In this document: positions 21,401 through 28,871 of the stretch, piece after piece
How the letters are laid out: each line of letters begins with the position of its first letter
Position numbering within the stretch: position 1 is the first letter of the stretch
From: an uncultured Lachnospiraceae bacterium
GTDB taxonomy: Bacteria; Bacillota; Clostridia; Lachnospirales; Lachnospiraceae
DNA length: 64,000 nt
Direction of reading: 5' to 3'
Assembly (NCBI GenBank): GCA_951800685.1
Contig: CATOJY010000001.1
Coordinates: forward strand, 246,255-310,254
Translations under genes and position numbers: made by a program
The notes under the pieces: model-generated
What the model was told of the DNA's origin: nothing
Database searches by the model: none
What the model saw: only the letters and a program-made list of their open reading frames with translations

Positions 21401-23710
21401 TACTGATTTTTCAGAGGTTTTCTGCATGAATGGGATACTGATTGTAGTCGTGTAATCACACTGAATCTTCCCATTCTGTGCCAGTTGTTTTGCTTCGTTC
21501 ACAATCAATTTTACATGCCGGGTTTTCTCCTGCTCCTGTATCCCATCCTTATCTATGGACAGACTGCCATTAAGAATAACATCCTTATACTCCTTTATTC
21601 CTGGGTAAATGCTGGCAGTAGATTCATAATAATCTTGCAGCACGCTGGTTGCTCTGTAATTCCCAAGTGGCAACATCGCCTCGCACCCAGTGCCGACAAC
21701 TGGCCTTTGTGCTTTAATTACAGGAACCGCCTGCTTTTGGTGGTTACAGGCCATTAGAAGCCTTTTTGCATTAGAGTTCCCCATAAATGGAATCGTTGAA
21801 CGTGCAGGCGACATATTCTGTATCTGCGTGTACTCCTTTAATGTCACTCGCTTTGTCTCTATGGTAACAACGCTCCCATTATACCTTGCTTTAATGCGTG
21901 GCTTTAGCACACGTGAACCAGATTCATCCTCCTGGAAAAACTCTTCATCCCATTCAGCAATATAATTCCCAATTTCCTCCTGGGCGCTTAAATAAACTGG
22001 CTGCTTATCCATAACGATGCCATCCTTCACGCGGAGGTATGGCACGGTTAAATAGCCCTCATCAGTCTCCTTTGCTAAAAGGGTTCTCTGGTGCACTAAA
22101 CCAATCTTATTGGATTCCGGTGAATCAATGGAATCCGTCCTGCCAAGCTGCAAGTCCTGCACCCTGCGCAGTTTCTCTGTCGCCTCAGATGACCTCACAT
22201 CCGTAGTCACCTTATAGCATTTGCTAATATAATGCAGCCCATTATTAAGGTCCGACATTTGTGCTTCAGAATCTTCAGGGTTCGCAGCTTCTTTAATAAA
22301 TTCATCGAGCTGGAAGGTTGTCTTTGCAATCTTCGCATAAAGAAATTCGTCTTCACTAAGTTTCTTCAGGTTCCTATCCAGGAGGCCAATATACTTAATC
22401 AAATTGCGCTCAATTATCTCGACTATCTTTTTATTAAATGGGGTCACTACCCTATTCGTCAATTCATAGGGATTATCATAAACGTCATACCCATTCAGGA
22501 GGTTGGCATAAAGGTTAAATACTGTATACAGATCCTCCATTGCCAGTACCCTGGGCCGCACACGCCGCCTAACTATCCTGGTATTGCCTGAGCCATCCAG
22601 CACCTTCACGGTGTCTAACTCGGACTGGTTCAGTATTACCAAATCTGATAGTGTTAATTTCTTTCCAGGCTGGATTCCGCAGTATTCTTCTGAAAGTGAG
22701 TAACCAAGCACACGGAATGTGAAGCTTGAAAATTTCCTTAAATAAAAGATCTTTCCTTTGGATTTAACCGCTATCTGATTTATAGGACGGTTATCCAGTT
22801 CAACCAGCTTATCGCTTGACAGAATCGTTCCTTGCGGAAGCAGGACACTCCCTTCTAAAACGACGTCCTCTGCCAGCTCTTTCCCCTCAGCATTCAGCAG
22901 GAAAGACATGGAACGCTGTAACCTGTCACTGTAATTTCTACCGAGGTTTAAATACTTTTGGTTAAAGTATACATCCTGAATCGCCTGCTGTTTTACAGAA
23001 GTATTCTTTATAACATCAGACTGCTTCGAGTCACCGCGCAGTATATTATACACAAAATCAATACATTCAGTCCGGCTGTGGTTATCCGCAATCCTCCCAG
23101 TACTAGACTTGCTGGATAATAAAGCATCCACAATAAATGGATTCTCAATTCCAAACATTTCAATAAGTTCATCCCCGGACACATTCGATAGCGCCCTAAA
23201 GAATGTCTTGACAGGCACAGCTTTGTTCTTAACCCTTACGATAATACCACCGGTCTTCTGATAACAAAATTTTATTGAGGATTTTCCCACAGCAACTAAA
23301 GATGCTGTCCGCTTATCAAAATCTTGCTTTTTATCATCATTCACGCCATCAGAATAATCACTGGAAAAACTCCAACCAGTAGTACGGCTGTATAAATCCA
23401 GAATCTGCATATAATTATTCTTAATCTTAAAGCCTGCTTCCGTGTAGACAGGAACATCCAACAAATCAATATTGAAGCAATGACTCTCTCCTGTTGCTTT
23501 TCTGGTAACGGTACAAGCAGCCCTCACTGTAGCGCATAATGTGCCATTTTTCTCAATGGCGTCACGTGACGAAAAAGGGAACATCTCAAAATCAATGCGG
23601 AAGTCCCCTAAATCTGTGCCGGAATAGTCACTTAGCAATTGTGGAAGCTGCTGGGTAATCATATTGTTAAATAGGCTCTTCTGCCTGTTCGCCATAATAT
23701 CACTTCCCAT
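15452..23710 (-). CDS. single-chain beta-beta' DNA-directed RNA polymerase
   Basis: 2752 residues in one frame, with bacterial beta motifs followed by beta' motifs. Beta: IPFMGNSNAKRLLMACN, GDKMSGRCGNKGVVSK (near 960), NPLGIPSRMNI, GGQSFGEMESW (near 1110). Beta' begins near 1190 (KIRSLNVYSV... KWSYIDLHTEIVSPFWF) and has GKIRENTLSKKMFCSGRSV (near 1480), the catalytic NADFDGD (near 1652), trigger-loop region DSGARGNIGQIMQTTGAIG (near 1990), the Zn site CHSVGGVCAHCYG (near 2295) and AAQSLGEPSAQLTMSLFHTGG (near 2325). The N-terminal beta' Zn ribbon is missing, an extra Cys-rich insert (CTMCAKCRTENAGC) is present, and the last ~180 residues are an acidic tail. ATG is preceded by GGAGGAGAAAT. Natural beta-beta' fusions exist in Helicobacter and Wolbachia, but this one is far more divergent. 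No alpha, omega or sigma gene was recognised in the window. Confidence 0.95.
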   Translation of the reverse strand: MGSDIMANRQKSLFNNMITQQLPQLLSDYSGTDLGDFRIDFEMFPFSSRDAIEKNGTLCATVRAACTVTRKATGESHCFNIDLLDVPVYTEAGFKIKNNYMQILDLYSRTTGWSFSSDYSDGVNDDKKQDFDKRTASLVAVGKSSIKFCYQKTGGIIVRVKNKAVPVKTFFRALSNVSGDELIEMFGIENPFIVDALLSSKSSTGRIADNHSRTECIDFVYNILRGDSKQSDVIKNTSVKQQAIQDVYFNQKYLNLGRNYSDRLQRSMSFLLNAEGKELAEDVVLEGSVLLPQGTILSSDKLVELDNRPINQIAVKSKGKIFYLRKFSSFTFRVLGYSLSEEYCGIQPGKKLTLSDLVILNQSELDTVKVLDGSGNTRIVRRRVRPRVLAMEDLYTVFNLYANLLNGYDVYDNPYELTNRVVTPFNKKIVEIIERNLIKYIGLLDRNLKKLSEDEFLYAKIAKTTFQLDEFIKEAANPEDSEAQMSDLNNGLHYISKCYKVTTDVRSSEATEKLRRVQDLQLGRTDSIDSPESNKIGLVHQRTLLAKETDEGYLTVPYLRVKDGIVMDKQPVYLSAQEEIGNYIAEWDEEFFQEDESGSRVLKPRIKARYNGSVVTIETKRVTLKEYTQIQNMSPARSTIPFMGNSNAKRLLMACNHQKQAVPVIKAQRPVVGTGCEAMLPLGNYRATSVLQDYYESTASIYPGIKEYKDVILNGSLSIDKDGIQEQEKTRHVKLIVNEAKQLAQNGKIQCDYTTTISIPFMQKTSEKSVFSFRIHPAKDGVYRGDAIIASDISFYPLADRKVNTVGDYGGLEMDKGSAEQSYGPGVNLVVGYKTYETSTIDDAICISSKLVYDETLTSITMVSKTVELRQRSDKTESFGLPREHDFKKYKLDYRGLAAVGAMLNPGDAYACVIVSSSDKVTVQYKFLDEYSCGQVISSDIKTKDNKVYAEIIIAARSDIECGDKMSGRCGNKGVVSKIIPEEEMPYDPETGLTLDVILNPLGIPSRMNITQLLDCALALAMNRQNEYVNIAPYYKGSIDYVREQTDRQGVKPMMLCDGRTGEFFKRPVNVGVHYMFKLVHMVKKKVNAISLEEPIDPIFQQPLKGQKNEGGQSFGEMESWCLQGIGATGVLQTTYSTESDDIDKKLELEERLCNGELDVDVIGENKNDLVMQTFTRCLGIDVDLRDGLYTLRPLSDTKIRSLNVYSVNDENDLHNPAIFGSDATPRDKMDGKEKWSYIDLHTEIVSPFWFNKGILNRLIAVRVVTCASDGSHKISAPTIAQSGLFYSLLRGETFVGKTISACGYPTIYKPGIPDMPLDVITGNEAVIYVFKNYDFNSTVSVYEAEIAKKKSSITPEEQASNKELLRMLKSYNSLKNNIDAGIVPSDYVISALPVMPQTFRPLMKGGAQSRTSDFDKSYKQILADVRSITQGVTEANTLALLQDIEQFLGFEKLAKRNISSDKDRTNLIRWFTGSGDESNSKHHGKIRENTLSKKMFCSGRSVIIPTGLPDMKPTEVGIPLSMLVKLYKQPLIGYLCEAFSMQKHGKFISKNVWRALFNAVGGRQPQKFMEVWDSKFASKAIDPYSETKENLKAREAYDLVRKLVIQYVEEEGVVELGRQPSLHQFSIKAYRVKAVDTKAIQIHPLVCGGYNADFDGDTVWVKAILSATAKKEALEKMSPASVFRNPKDSSLVLMPAQDIALGLYCATMLKNNVSDVYETPEVLGDIRYYSDTESLASDIDLGIAEYYTLVVISQNGNYYYATAGRILFNSLIPGGFTDRPFSNVLHLPIPCNAAFRDTHNLCDLEYDGIIAGKGGTRKDVVYCKLSKICEKFVTERPEDCIDIYQAITKFGFHASDLNSVTLSLDDINVSIIPDELQQRGQRKKDLLAEERDKGILSESEYFRLSKELNSNLEEALAGDINAASCNDLKHSLLADADRKKEQLENAYQLGIVHEEDRKKGIQNLYKGTLGKIKSALPASMDRNNNLFIIYDSGARGNIGQIMQTTGAIGILQKTKSENMEMPVTGNYAEGISSFDTYITSFSARTGVASTQNETQNAGHATRTAVYMLDGIDVVEDDCGKKNWWYDVQWGDFKNVVRLRPSDAFIERHLGGKRLDFSDRETFKEFSEITPDGEITDNVLQYLRQKGFSTLVLAGPDKERHYVDISIDSMKGAKVSEDDEDSLRALKNYLKGRKITNECLGIIVAEKLKRVQTNDGVYELYYSLNPVVESLLLGREASATELDGLPGLPYLEEVADCNDQSGKTITCITRKTLDYVEENRLERIPARLLLDCHSVGGVCAHCYGRRYTDGTIPKVGSNVGIEAAQSLGEPSAQLTMSLFHTGGAAGTSIAGGVEILSHLLSGSKPGGSNSETATVAPHNGYVKLIKLDSKDIGFVIPEKQDCTMCAKCRTENAGCPIDSGLYGNAACKLQQKLDSTTIIVKDGQYVKHGESITDGYVMPNSIVRCQGYSDEEVLRKKQIVWMMAYFDTFRSNGIDINARHFEILARCQNLLVTIVDKGNTNLEVGKTYEFSELMRNYLPEDLASTQYYMATSDKYEVVTHFSGPMAMLTFENVAEQAAVFANSVYSSSTTSLIGSSFVGNNLILDEKKTLKQPVIVNRAFEDNPFFDSDEDFNQESEAIEVVHGLEDTSLDLGELDFTGLDTMLDDSNAFGTSATDEEPGAADNLDSDTQEPCLDTADAVDAAKDTIDDMGVVEDVDTFGGVDLIDSLFTDSDSADAPHDEDDVQLEDLSFF

Positions 23711-23948
23711 ATTTCTCCTCCATCCTCTCTATAAAATCAGCGCCATAGAGGTCTGACATGCCACTTCGCAGTAACCTGTAATCCTCCCCATAATCCCCAT
23801 GAAGAAGCATCCACTTATAGGCAGCTGCTACTTTCTCGATTGGAAGTTCATACATCTTACCTACACGGCATAGCAGTATTAACTGCTCATCAGGCTTCTG
23901 CTGGGTGGTGTTCTGAAATACACTAGCCAGATCATCAAATTTTTGCAT
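23700..23948 (-). CDS. small hypothetical protein upstream of RNA polymerase
   Basis: The track start at 24026 lies inside the upstream gene; ATG at 23948 (MQKFDDLASVFQNT) follows AGGGGG and gives 82 residues. It is a helical, charged, cytoplasmic protein. Its stop overlaps the RNA polymerase start by 11 nt. Size and place would suit a small polymerase-associated protein (omega-like), but no sequence evidence supports that. Confidence 0.6.
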   Translation of the reverse strand: MQKFDDLASVFQNTTQQKPDEQLILLCRVGKMYELPIEKVAAAYKWMLLHGDYGEDYRLLRSGMSDLYGADFIERMEEKYGK

Positions 23949-24207
23949 AAAAACCAAGCCCCCTATTTTCACCATATTCCATCGCCAACTCCTCGTTTTC
24001 CATAGGAATGTAATTATCATAAACACCGTTTGCTACTTCGTTTCCTAAATTCTCGATGATGACAGCTGGCTTCCCCAGCCTCTCCAGAATACAACGCACA
24101 ACGGCCGGGGAGTTTACTATGCGCTGGAAATCAGTATCCTTAACATAAATATCAGGCTCTCCCTCTACCCTGTATGTAGCGCCATTACTATTAAGTAACA
24201 CGGTCAT
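23935..24207 (-). CDS. small hypothetical protein
   Basis: About 90 residues from ATG at 24207 (MTVLLNSNGATYRVEG), preceded by GGGGGTGGTGATA; the track's GTG at 24216 is less well placed. A short alpha/beta protein with segments PDIYVKDTDFQRIV and PAVVRCILERLGKPAVIIE. Overlaps both neighbours by a few nucleotides. No family recognised. Confidence 0.6.
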   Translation of the reverse strand: MTVLLNSNGATYRVEGEPDIYVKDTDFQRIVNSPAVVRCILERLGKPAVIIENLGNEVANGVYDNYIPMENEELAMEYGENRGLGFYAKI

Positions 24208-24391
24208 TATCACCACCCCCGAACAAATTCATAGTACCAATCTCTGCACAGTCTCCATGGCTATCACCCATACCGTGCTCTCTATCACCTTCCCTTGTCA
24301 ACGTGCTAAATATCTGAATGCTCTCAACCTCGTCAATCTGGGTGATTGGGATTTCACGTTTATCCTTTCTCCTCACTCGTAACATGCCCAT
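24191..24391 (-). CDS. small hypothetical protein
   Basis: 66 residues, ATG preceded by GGAGGGGTATGA and overlapping the 3' end of the 370-aa gene. Basic N-terminus (MGMLRVRRKDKREIP), Gly/Asp-rich C-terminus. Kept because of its RBS and its fit between overlapping genes; the function is unknown. Confidence 0.5.
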   Translation of the reverse strand: MGMLRVRRKDKREIPITQIDEVESIQIFSTLTREGDREHGMGDSHGDCAEIGTMNLFGGGDNDRVT

Positions 24392-25472
24392 TCATACCCC
24401 TCCTCTTTTTTAAAACACTGTCAACCCTGGCAATAATAGTCTCAAGGCTCTCCGCAAATACTTCATCGCCGCCCAGGCATTTCCGGAAAATATCAGCAGT
24501 ATTGCCACCTGTCTCCATAACCTGGCCGTGCACATAATTCATTACGAAAGACTGTAGTGCTTCATCACTCACAGCCTTTAGCGTATTATAAAGGAAAAAC
24601 CTTATCCTGTTTTTTGTCTGCGCCGGGAGATACTCTATTACACGCTCATCATTATAAATGCAATTTACAAGATGCACATTATTCTCTGGTAACTCCATCC
24701 CATGTACATAGGACATGAAATTAATAATGACATTGTCCCTCCCGTCTGCCCTGATTCGCAATGGGTTGTCTTCCGAATAAATCTTTTCCATAAAGCTATT
24801 AACGGCCGCTGTCATTGGGTTGCCAGTAACAAAGCAGTACAAGGCTTTTAACTTCTCAACATCAAGCTGGTCATAAATAACAACATTATCACCAAAGCAC
24901 TTCATGAGGTCTTGATCTATGCTATTGAACATTTCGCATTTAAACTTGATTGCAAGCTTTTTTAGCTGTATGAATCTTGACAGCTCATTCTTGCATACAT
25001 CCATCTGCAGTAACCCGCACCGCTTAGCCTCACTTACGAAAATAGTGAGATAAAAGTTATCGTCCCAAAACTTCTGGTTGTCGCAAGCAAGTCCATTTAT
25101 TGCCTGGAGCTTCTCTGCTAGAAACTTACGGACTGTTTCAGGTGTGTCCATCTCTTCTACATACAATTTCTTGTAAGCAATGCACAGCTGCTTGCGGCAC
25201 TCGAAGTACTCATTCAGTGGCAAGTCTAATGAGGAAGCAGATTCCGAGTACTGCCGGATTACACGGTTCACAATATCTATCACAGAAAATTTCAGATCTT
25301 TGTATTTATTCCTGTGATACATAAGGATTTTACGGTAGTAGCTAGCCCTTGCGTTCTTGGACTCAGACTCCTGCCGCAGTAAGCTTATCAAAGTATTAAT
25401 CTTAAGCAAGTATAATGGATTATGTACAGAAAGCCCATTCAATTCAGCAATCAAATTATCAATCTGCTCCAT
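24360..25472 (-). CDS. hypothetical helical protein
   Basis: 370 residues from ATG at 25472, preceded by GGGAGGTGAGCGCT; the track's GTG at 25481 is less likely. Predominantly helical with many Leu/Ile heptad-like stretches (NLIAELNGLSVHNPLYLLKI) and no membrane segment or metal-binding motif. Lies directly downstream of the ligase N-half in the same transcript. No recognised family. Confidence 0.75.
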   Translation of the reverse strand: MEQIDNLIAELNGLSVHNPLYLLKINTLISLLRQESESKNARASYYRKILMYHRNKYKDLKFSVIDIVNRVIRQYSESASSLDLPLNEYFECRKQLCIAYKKLYVEEMDTPETVRKFLAEKLQAINGLACDNQKFWDDNFYLTIFVSEAKRCGLLQMDVCKNELSRFIQLKKLAIKFKCEMFNSIDQDLMKCFGDNVVIYDQLDVEKLKALYCFVTGNPMTAAVNSFMEKIYSEDNPLRIRADGRDNVIINFMSYVHGMELPENNVHLVNCIYNDERVIEYLPAQTKNRIRFFLYNTLKAVSDEALQSFVMNYVHGQVMETGGNTADIFRKCLGGDEVFAESLETIIARVDSVLKKRRGMNGHVTSEEKG

Positions 25473-25477
25473 AGCGC

Positions 25478-26704
25478 TCACCTCCCAAGCAGTCTGTCCA
25501 ATTCCACCCCATACACTAGAACATTCACCGCGCCGCTGTTCCTTACATAGTACACTTCACTCCCTTTATCCAGTCCTTCATTGACAACAATTGAAAAATT
25601 GAATGCATTAATCCAGTTTGCTGAGCACCCGTCATCGGTACGCATCGGTTTTATCCGTATACGGCAGGATGCTAAAACTCGTTTCTGCTCCCAGATAATA
25701 TCCTCTATAATCCCCTTGTACACCTTAAAGGCCCATTGTTCAAACTTTAAAGCTAACTGCCTGCTCGAATACTGCCCTGCGGTTATCCCTGTATAAGTTT
25801 TATCATTTACTTCGACAACAATCCCATCACTTGGGACGCCATCTGTCTTTTGCTCAAAATAATCAAAGACCTCCCGCTTCAGCCATTCCCGGAACTGTGT
25901 TTTATCCACTGGAATATCCTCCCATGGCACAAGTTTATGCTCGACTACGCTAAATCCTTTCTGCTCGGCTTCCTGGAAATCCTCAGAAACACTGCTTCCA
26001 AGGCCGTCTATTCCATGTACTATGATACGCAGATGCTCATAGTCCTCCTTGGAATGCTGTACCCTCAGCAGGGAGATAGCTGCAGATTTGCAAGTTTTAT
26101 ACCCATTGGGGTTGTATTTTCTACGGAGAGTCTCCAAGTAATCCTCTTCCACGTATGCTTCTGCATAGATGCGCAATTCATGCGGTACGCTCATGATGCT
26201 ATTGGGGAACACACGTTTAACCGTATCCGTAAAGTCAAAGGAAATTCCCGCATTACGCCCGCGTGAAAGTGAAAGCTCAAGATTCCCGTCCAGGTATAAA
26301 GTTTTCACATTATCCCCATCCATCTTCAGAGAAACCATCAGGTCTTTCTTCTCTTCCCGGTACTTGCTAAAGAAAGTATAAGCCTCCCCATAAGAAGTTA
26401 CTGAATCGATGCTTAGTGACTTCTCTGAGTTTAAATACTGGAACAGCCTTTCCCGGCTGTCATCGTGCTTAATGCTTATCGGCTCCACGCCAATCTCATT
26501 CAGCAGCTTTAATGGTATCGGGTCATCATCATAAGTCCTGTCCAGATAATCAGATATCTGCTGGCTGCAGCACTTCCTTACATTAAGCAATAACTCTTCG
26601 TATTCATAATCATCCATAATTGGCTCGCCAATACGGTAAAAGTATCTGGCGAGTATAAAAAGGTCGGCATACCTATCAGATGCCCTCATATCTTCTAGTG
26701 TCAT
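25478..26704 (-). CDS. N-terminal half of split NAD-dependent DNA ligase (Ia, adenylation, OB)
   Basis: ATG at 26704 follows AGGAGTAAATTT, better than the track's GTG at 26722; the product is 408 residues against ~670 for complete LigA. Domain Ia is present (ARYFYRIGEPIMDDYEYEEL matches the NMN-binding Y...D..YD pattern). The adenylation domain has the lysine motif SLKMDGDNV (Lys near residue 129), SDGIVVEVND (motif IV) and LALKFEQWAFK (motif V region). An OB-like segment follows (VLASCRIRIKPMRTDDGCSA...GSEVYYVRNSG). The usual RGDG after the nucleotide-binding strand is RGRNAG. It ends before any Zn finger, HhH or BRCT, which are encoded separately at 5628-6641. Confidence 0.85.
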   Translation of the reverse strand: MTLEDMRASDRYADLFILARYFYRIGEPIMDDYEYEELLLNVRKCCSQQISDYLDRTYDDDPIPLKLLNEIGVEPISIKHDDSRERLFQYLNSEKSLSIDSVTSYGEAYTFFSKYREEKKDLMVSLKMDGDNVKTLYLDGNLELSLSRGRNAGISFDFTDTVKRVFPNSIMSVPHELRIYAEAYVEEDYLETLRRKYNPNGYKTCKSAAISLLRVQHSKEDYEHLRIIVHGIDGLGSSVSEDFQEAEQKGFSVVEHKLVPWEDIPVDKTQFREWLKREVFDYFEQKTDGVPSDGIVVEVNDKTYTGITAGQYSSRQLALKFEQWAFKVYKGIIEDIIWEQKRVLASCRIRIKPMRTDDGCSANWINAFNFSIVVNEGLDKGSEVYYVRNSGAVNVLVYGVELDRLLGR

Positions 26705-26714
26705 AAATTTACTC

Positions 26715-27575
26715 CTATTCACTTAATTTATAAGCGCAGACTAGCAGGTGCGCTTCCGAATACTCATAAGAGCATGTGTTCAAAATAATAATATCATCAG
26801 CCTCAGCATCATAATCAAGGTTAAAGAGCGACCGGTTGCTAAGAGTCCTTAAAAAATCCTGGTACTTCTGTCCTTCCTTTTCTTCGCTAAAAGATACTGG
26901 CTCGTTCCGCGCATCTGCCAGGAAAACTGAGAATACCCTATACAGCCCTACCTCGCCTTTGCGCGCAAGCACAACATCCCTGTGAGCCGTACAATAATCC
27001 TCATCCTTAAACTTATCCAGCGGTCCAAACATCTTGCCTGATTTCATATTATGCCCGTTCACTAAATTGACCTTGCCCCAGTTACCCTGATTGCCGCTAA
27101 GGTAGATGGCGCCATTACTGTCCTCTTCTTTATCAGAATTATGGTTTAGATAGAAGTCGTTTTCTGCATACATAACAGGGTAATCAATACTCGTATTGCT
27201 GATGCTAAGCCATCCCACAGTATCGGCATTTGCCTTTTTCTTCTGTTTATACTTTTTATAGTAACCGTTGGAGTCTAAAGCTTTCCTCTGCTTCTTCCTT
27301 ATCTCCTTAAGCTTCCTTTCCTTGCTCTCCGCTGAATCCTGCTCCTTTTTCTTTTGCTCCCTGATTCCCTGCAGTTCTGCTTCAATCCGCATGTCGCGTA
27401 TCGCTACGTCCTTTACAAAACGGTCCACCGTCTGCTCTGCCACAGAAGCTTTATCAGCATAAACATTAAATTTATTCTGCAGCAAGCTACACGTATCCCC
27501 AGAATCAAGGAAACTAGCGGCGCCAATACACACCACAACACCCGTAGCTGCTACTCTTGGCATTCGATAACGCAT
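26715..27575 (-). CDS. class B sortase
   Basis: 286 residues; ATG preceded by AGGAGGGCATGTT. N-terminal hydrophobic anchor (about residues 8-25), then a charged coiled-coil-like region (~60-110) and the sortase domain: VGWLSISNTSIDYPVMY, NGAIYLSGNQGNWGKVNLVNGHNM (catalytic His in the GHNM motif), and IILNTCSYEYSEAHLLVC (catalytic Cys near 269). This is the class B order and spacing. In typical class B enzymes an Arg lies 8-10 residues after the Cys; here His occupies the +8 position and no Arg is nearby. Likely substrate is the SPKTG protein at 34633-41856 and perhaps the LPKTG protein at 31452. Expressed in the same train as the ligase and polymerase genes. Confidence 0.9.
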   Translation of the reverse strand: MRYRMPRVAATGVVVCIGAASFLDSGDTCSLLQNKFNVYADKASVAEQTVDRFVKDVAIRDMRIEAELQGIREQKKKEQDSAESKERKLKEIRKKQRKALDSNGYYKKYKQKKKANADTVGWLSISNTSIDYPVMYAENDFYLNHNSDKEEDSNGAIYLSGNQGNWGKVNLVNGHNMKSGKMFGPLDKFKDEDYCTAHRDVVLARKGEVGLYRVFSVFLADARNEPVSFSEEKEGQKYQDFLRTLSNRSLFNLDYDAEADDIIILNTCSYEYSEAHLLVCAYKLSE

Positions 27576-27589
27576 AACATGCCCTCCTA

Positions 27590-28015
27590 TTAACTGTGAT
27601 AATAATTATCGCAAATGTCATCTGGTATGCCATATTCCCCGGGGGCGTACAGATACCGGGCCTCTTCACGTACAAAACTATCATAGGCGTCGGATGCATC
27701 CTCGCCCTTGCTGAACGTCTGTACTCCTGCGTATTTTACCATTGCTATTGTGTCCCCGCCCACACGGTAAGTCAGTGCGGCATACAAGTCAGTCGGGCAA
27801 AGCCGTAAGAATAATGCAGAAGGCAAACCCTTAGAATCGGTTATAATGCGCATGGCGGAGGCTTTACCTCTAGACGCCAGGCTTTCCATCTTTATTGTCC
27901 ATTCAATCATAGCGCTTGAGCAAATACGGCTGACAGCGAGTTCCAGCTCTTCTAAACTATACGCATTCCCAGTGACAACATAAATAAATTTACATCCATT
28001 CCGTTGATAAAACAT
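27590..28015 (-). CDS. hypothetical protein
   Basis: 141 residues; ATG preceded by GTGAGGTAAAGCT. Compact alpha/beta sequence with SLEELELAVSRICSSAMIEW and LFLRLCPTDLYAALTYRVGG; the C-terminus is acidic and Tyr-rich. No signal peptide or membrane helix. Lies between sortase and a membrane-anchored protein; not recognised. Confidence 0.7.
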   Translation of the reverse strand: MFYQRNGCKFIYVVTGNAYSLEELELAVSRICSSAMIEWTIKMESLASRGKASAMRIITDSKGLPSALFLRLCPTDLYAALTYRVGGDTIAMVKYAGVQTFSKGEDASDAYDSFVREEARYLYAPGEYGIPDDICDNYYHS

Positions 28016-28071
28016 AGCTTTACCTCACATAAAAAAATGCATCTGCGCTTTGACACACAAATGCACTACAA

Positions 28072-28860
28072 TTATAATTTAATCATTCCTATACACCTGT
28101 CACAGTTGGCAGTCCCATCCGTTGTTGCCTGCCATTCGAAAATAACGTGGAGTATCCCGTCATCCCCAATGCATGGCATCTTAGTAGGCGTGAGCCTGTT
28201 GTCCCATTCCCAGCCATACGCCTCCACGCTTGCCCCATGCGGAACCTTTAGCTTTACGCCAGTATTCACTTCAATTACATCGCCTTTGCTAAATGGTACA
28301 TCCTTTCCTTTCCCTATAACAGTCCCATTAACCGCAACCTGGTAAGGGAATACCTTTGCCTCCCCTGCATCATTAAAATCAATCGACTGCACATCGGCGG
28401 AAACATAACGTATCTGGAGGAAATCATCGGAATCCTCAAACTCAGGTTCCTCCGGCGCTTCATCGGAATCCTCAAACTCAGGCTCCTCCGGCGCTTCATC
28501 GGATGCCTCTACAGTCTCCTCTATACCCGCCCCTATACTCATCTCTTCACTAATCCCATCAGCGTCACCATCCTGTTCAACACTGCTGCCTACACTCAAT
28601 GACCCATCTGATAGCTCCCTTACGTATGCCCTCTTCTCTTCCAGTTCCCATTCTATATCATCTTTAGCCAGAGCCACTTTCAGTCTCTTCAAGCCATTTT
28701 CCGAAAGACTCCCGTCCTCCTTAACCACTTTATTTCTCTGCCTGTAGGTGCTAAATGCAGAAACCACAAGCATAGCAAGAAACAAATAAAACACGCACGA
28801 GATAATAAAATAGTCCTCATGAAACACGGCAACTTTGTATACAGTTTTCAACAAATCCAT
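28072..28860 (-). CDS. membrane-anchored protein with acidic tandem repeat and beta-rich C-terminal domain
   Basis: 262 residues; start preceded by AGAGGAGGTTATT. One N-terminal membrane helix (YFIISCVFYLFLAMLVVSAF, about 18-37), a charged helical stretch, then an acidic region with two identical tandem copies of SDEAPEEPEFED (repeat at the DNA level near 28430-28500). The last ~100 residues form a beta-rich domain (PYQVAVNGTVIGKGKDVPFS, HVIFEWQATTDG). The region after the helix could be cytoplasmic or extracellular; few Lys/Arg flank the helix on its N-side. Function unknown. Confidence 0.75.
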   Translation of the reverse strand: MDLLKTVYKVAVFHEDYFIISCVFYLFLAMLVVSAFSTYRQRNKVVKEDGSLSENGLKRLKVALAKDDIEWELEEKRAYVRELSDGSLSVGSSVEQDGDADGISEEMSIGAGIEETVEASDEAPEEPEFEDSDEAPEEPEFEDSDDFLQIRYVSADVQSIDFNDAGEAKVFPYQVAVNGTVIGKGKDVPFSKGDVIEVNTGVKLKVPHGASVEAYGWEWDNRLTPTKMPCIGDDGILHVIFEWQATTDGTANCDRCIGMIKL

Positions 28861-28871
28861 AATAACCTCCT

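Noticed and set aside
5628-26704. Reading the two ligase pieces as a broken pseudogene
   Set aside because: The pieces are 19 kb apart, each with its own start signal and intact frame, and the break falls at a domain boundary; this favours a working two-chain enzyme.
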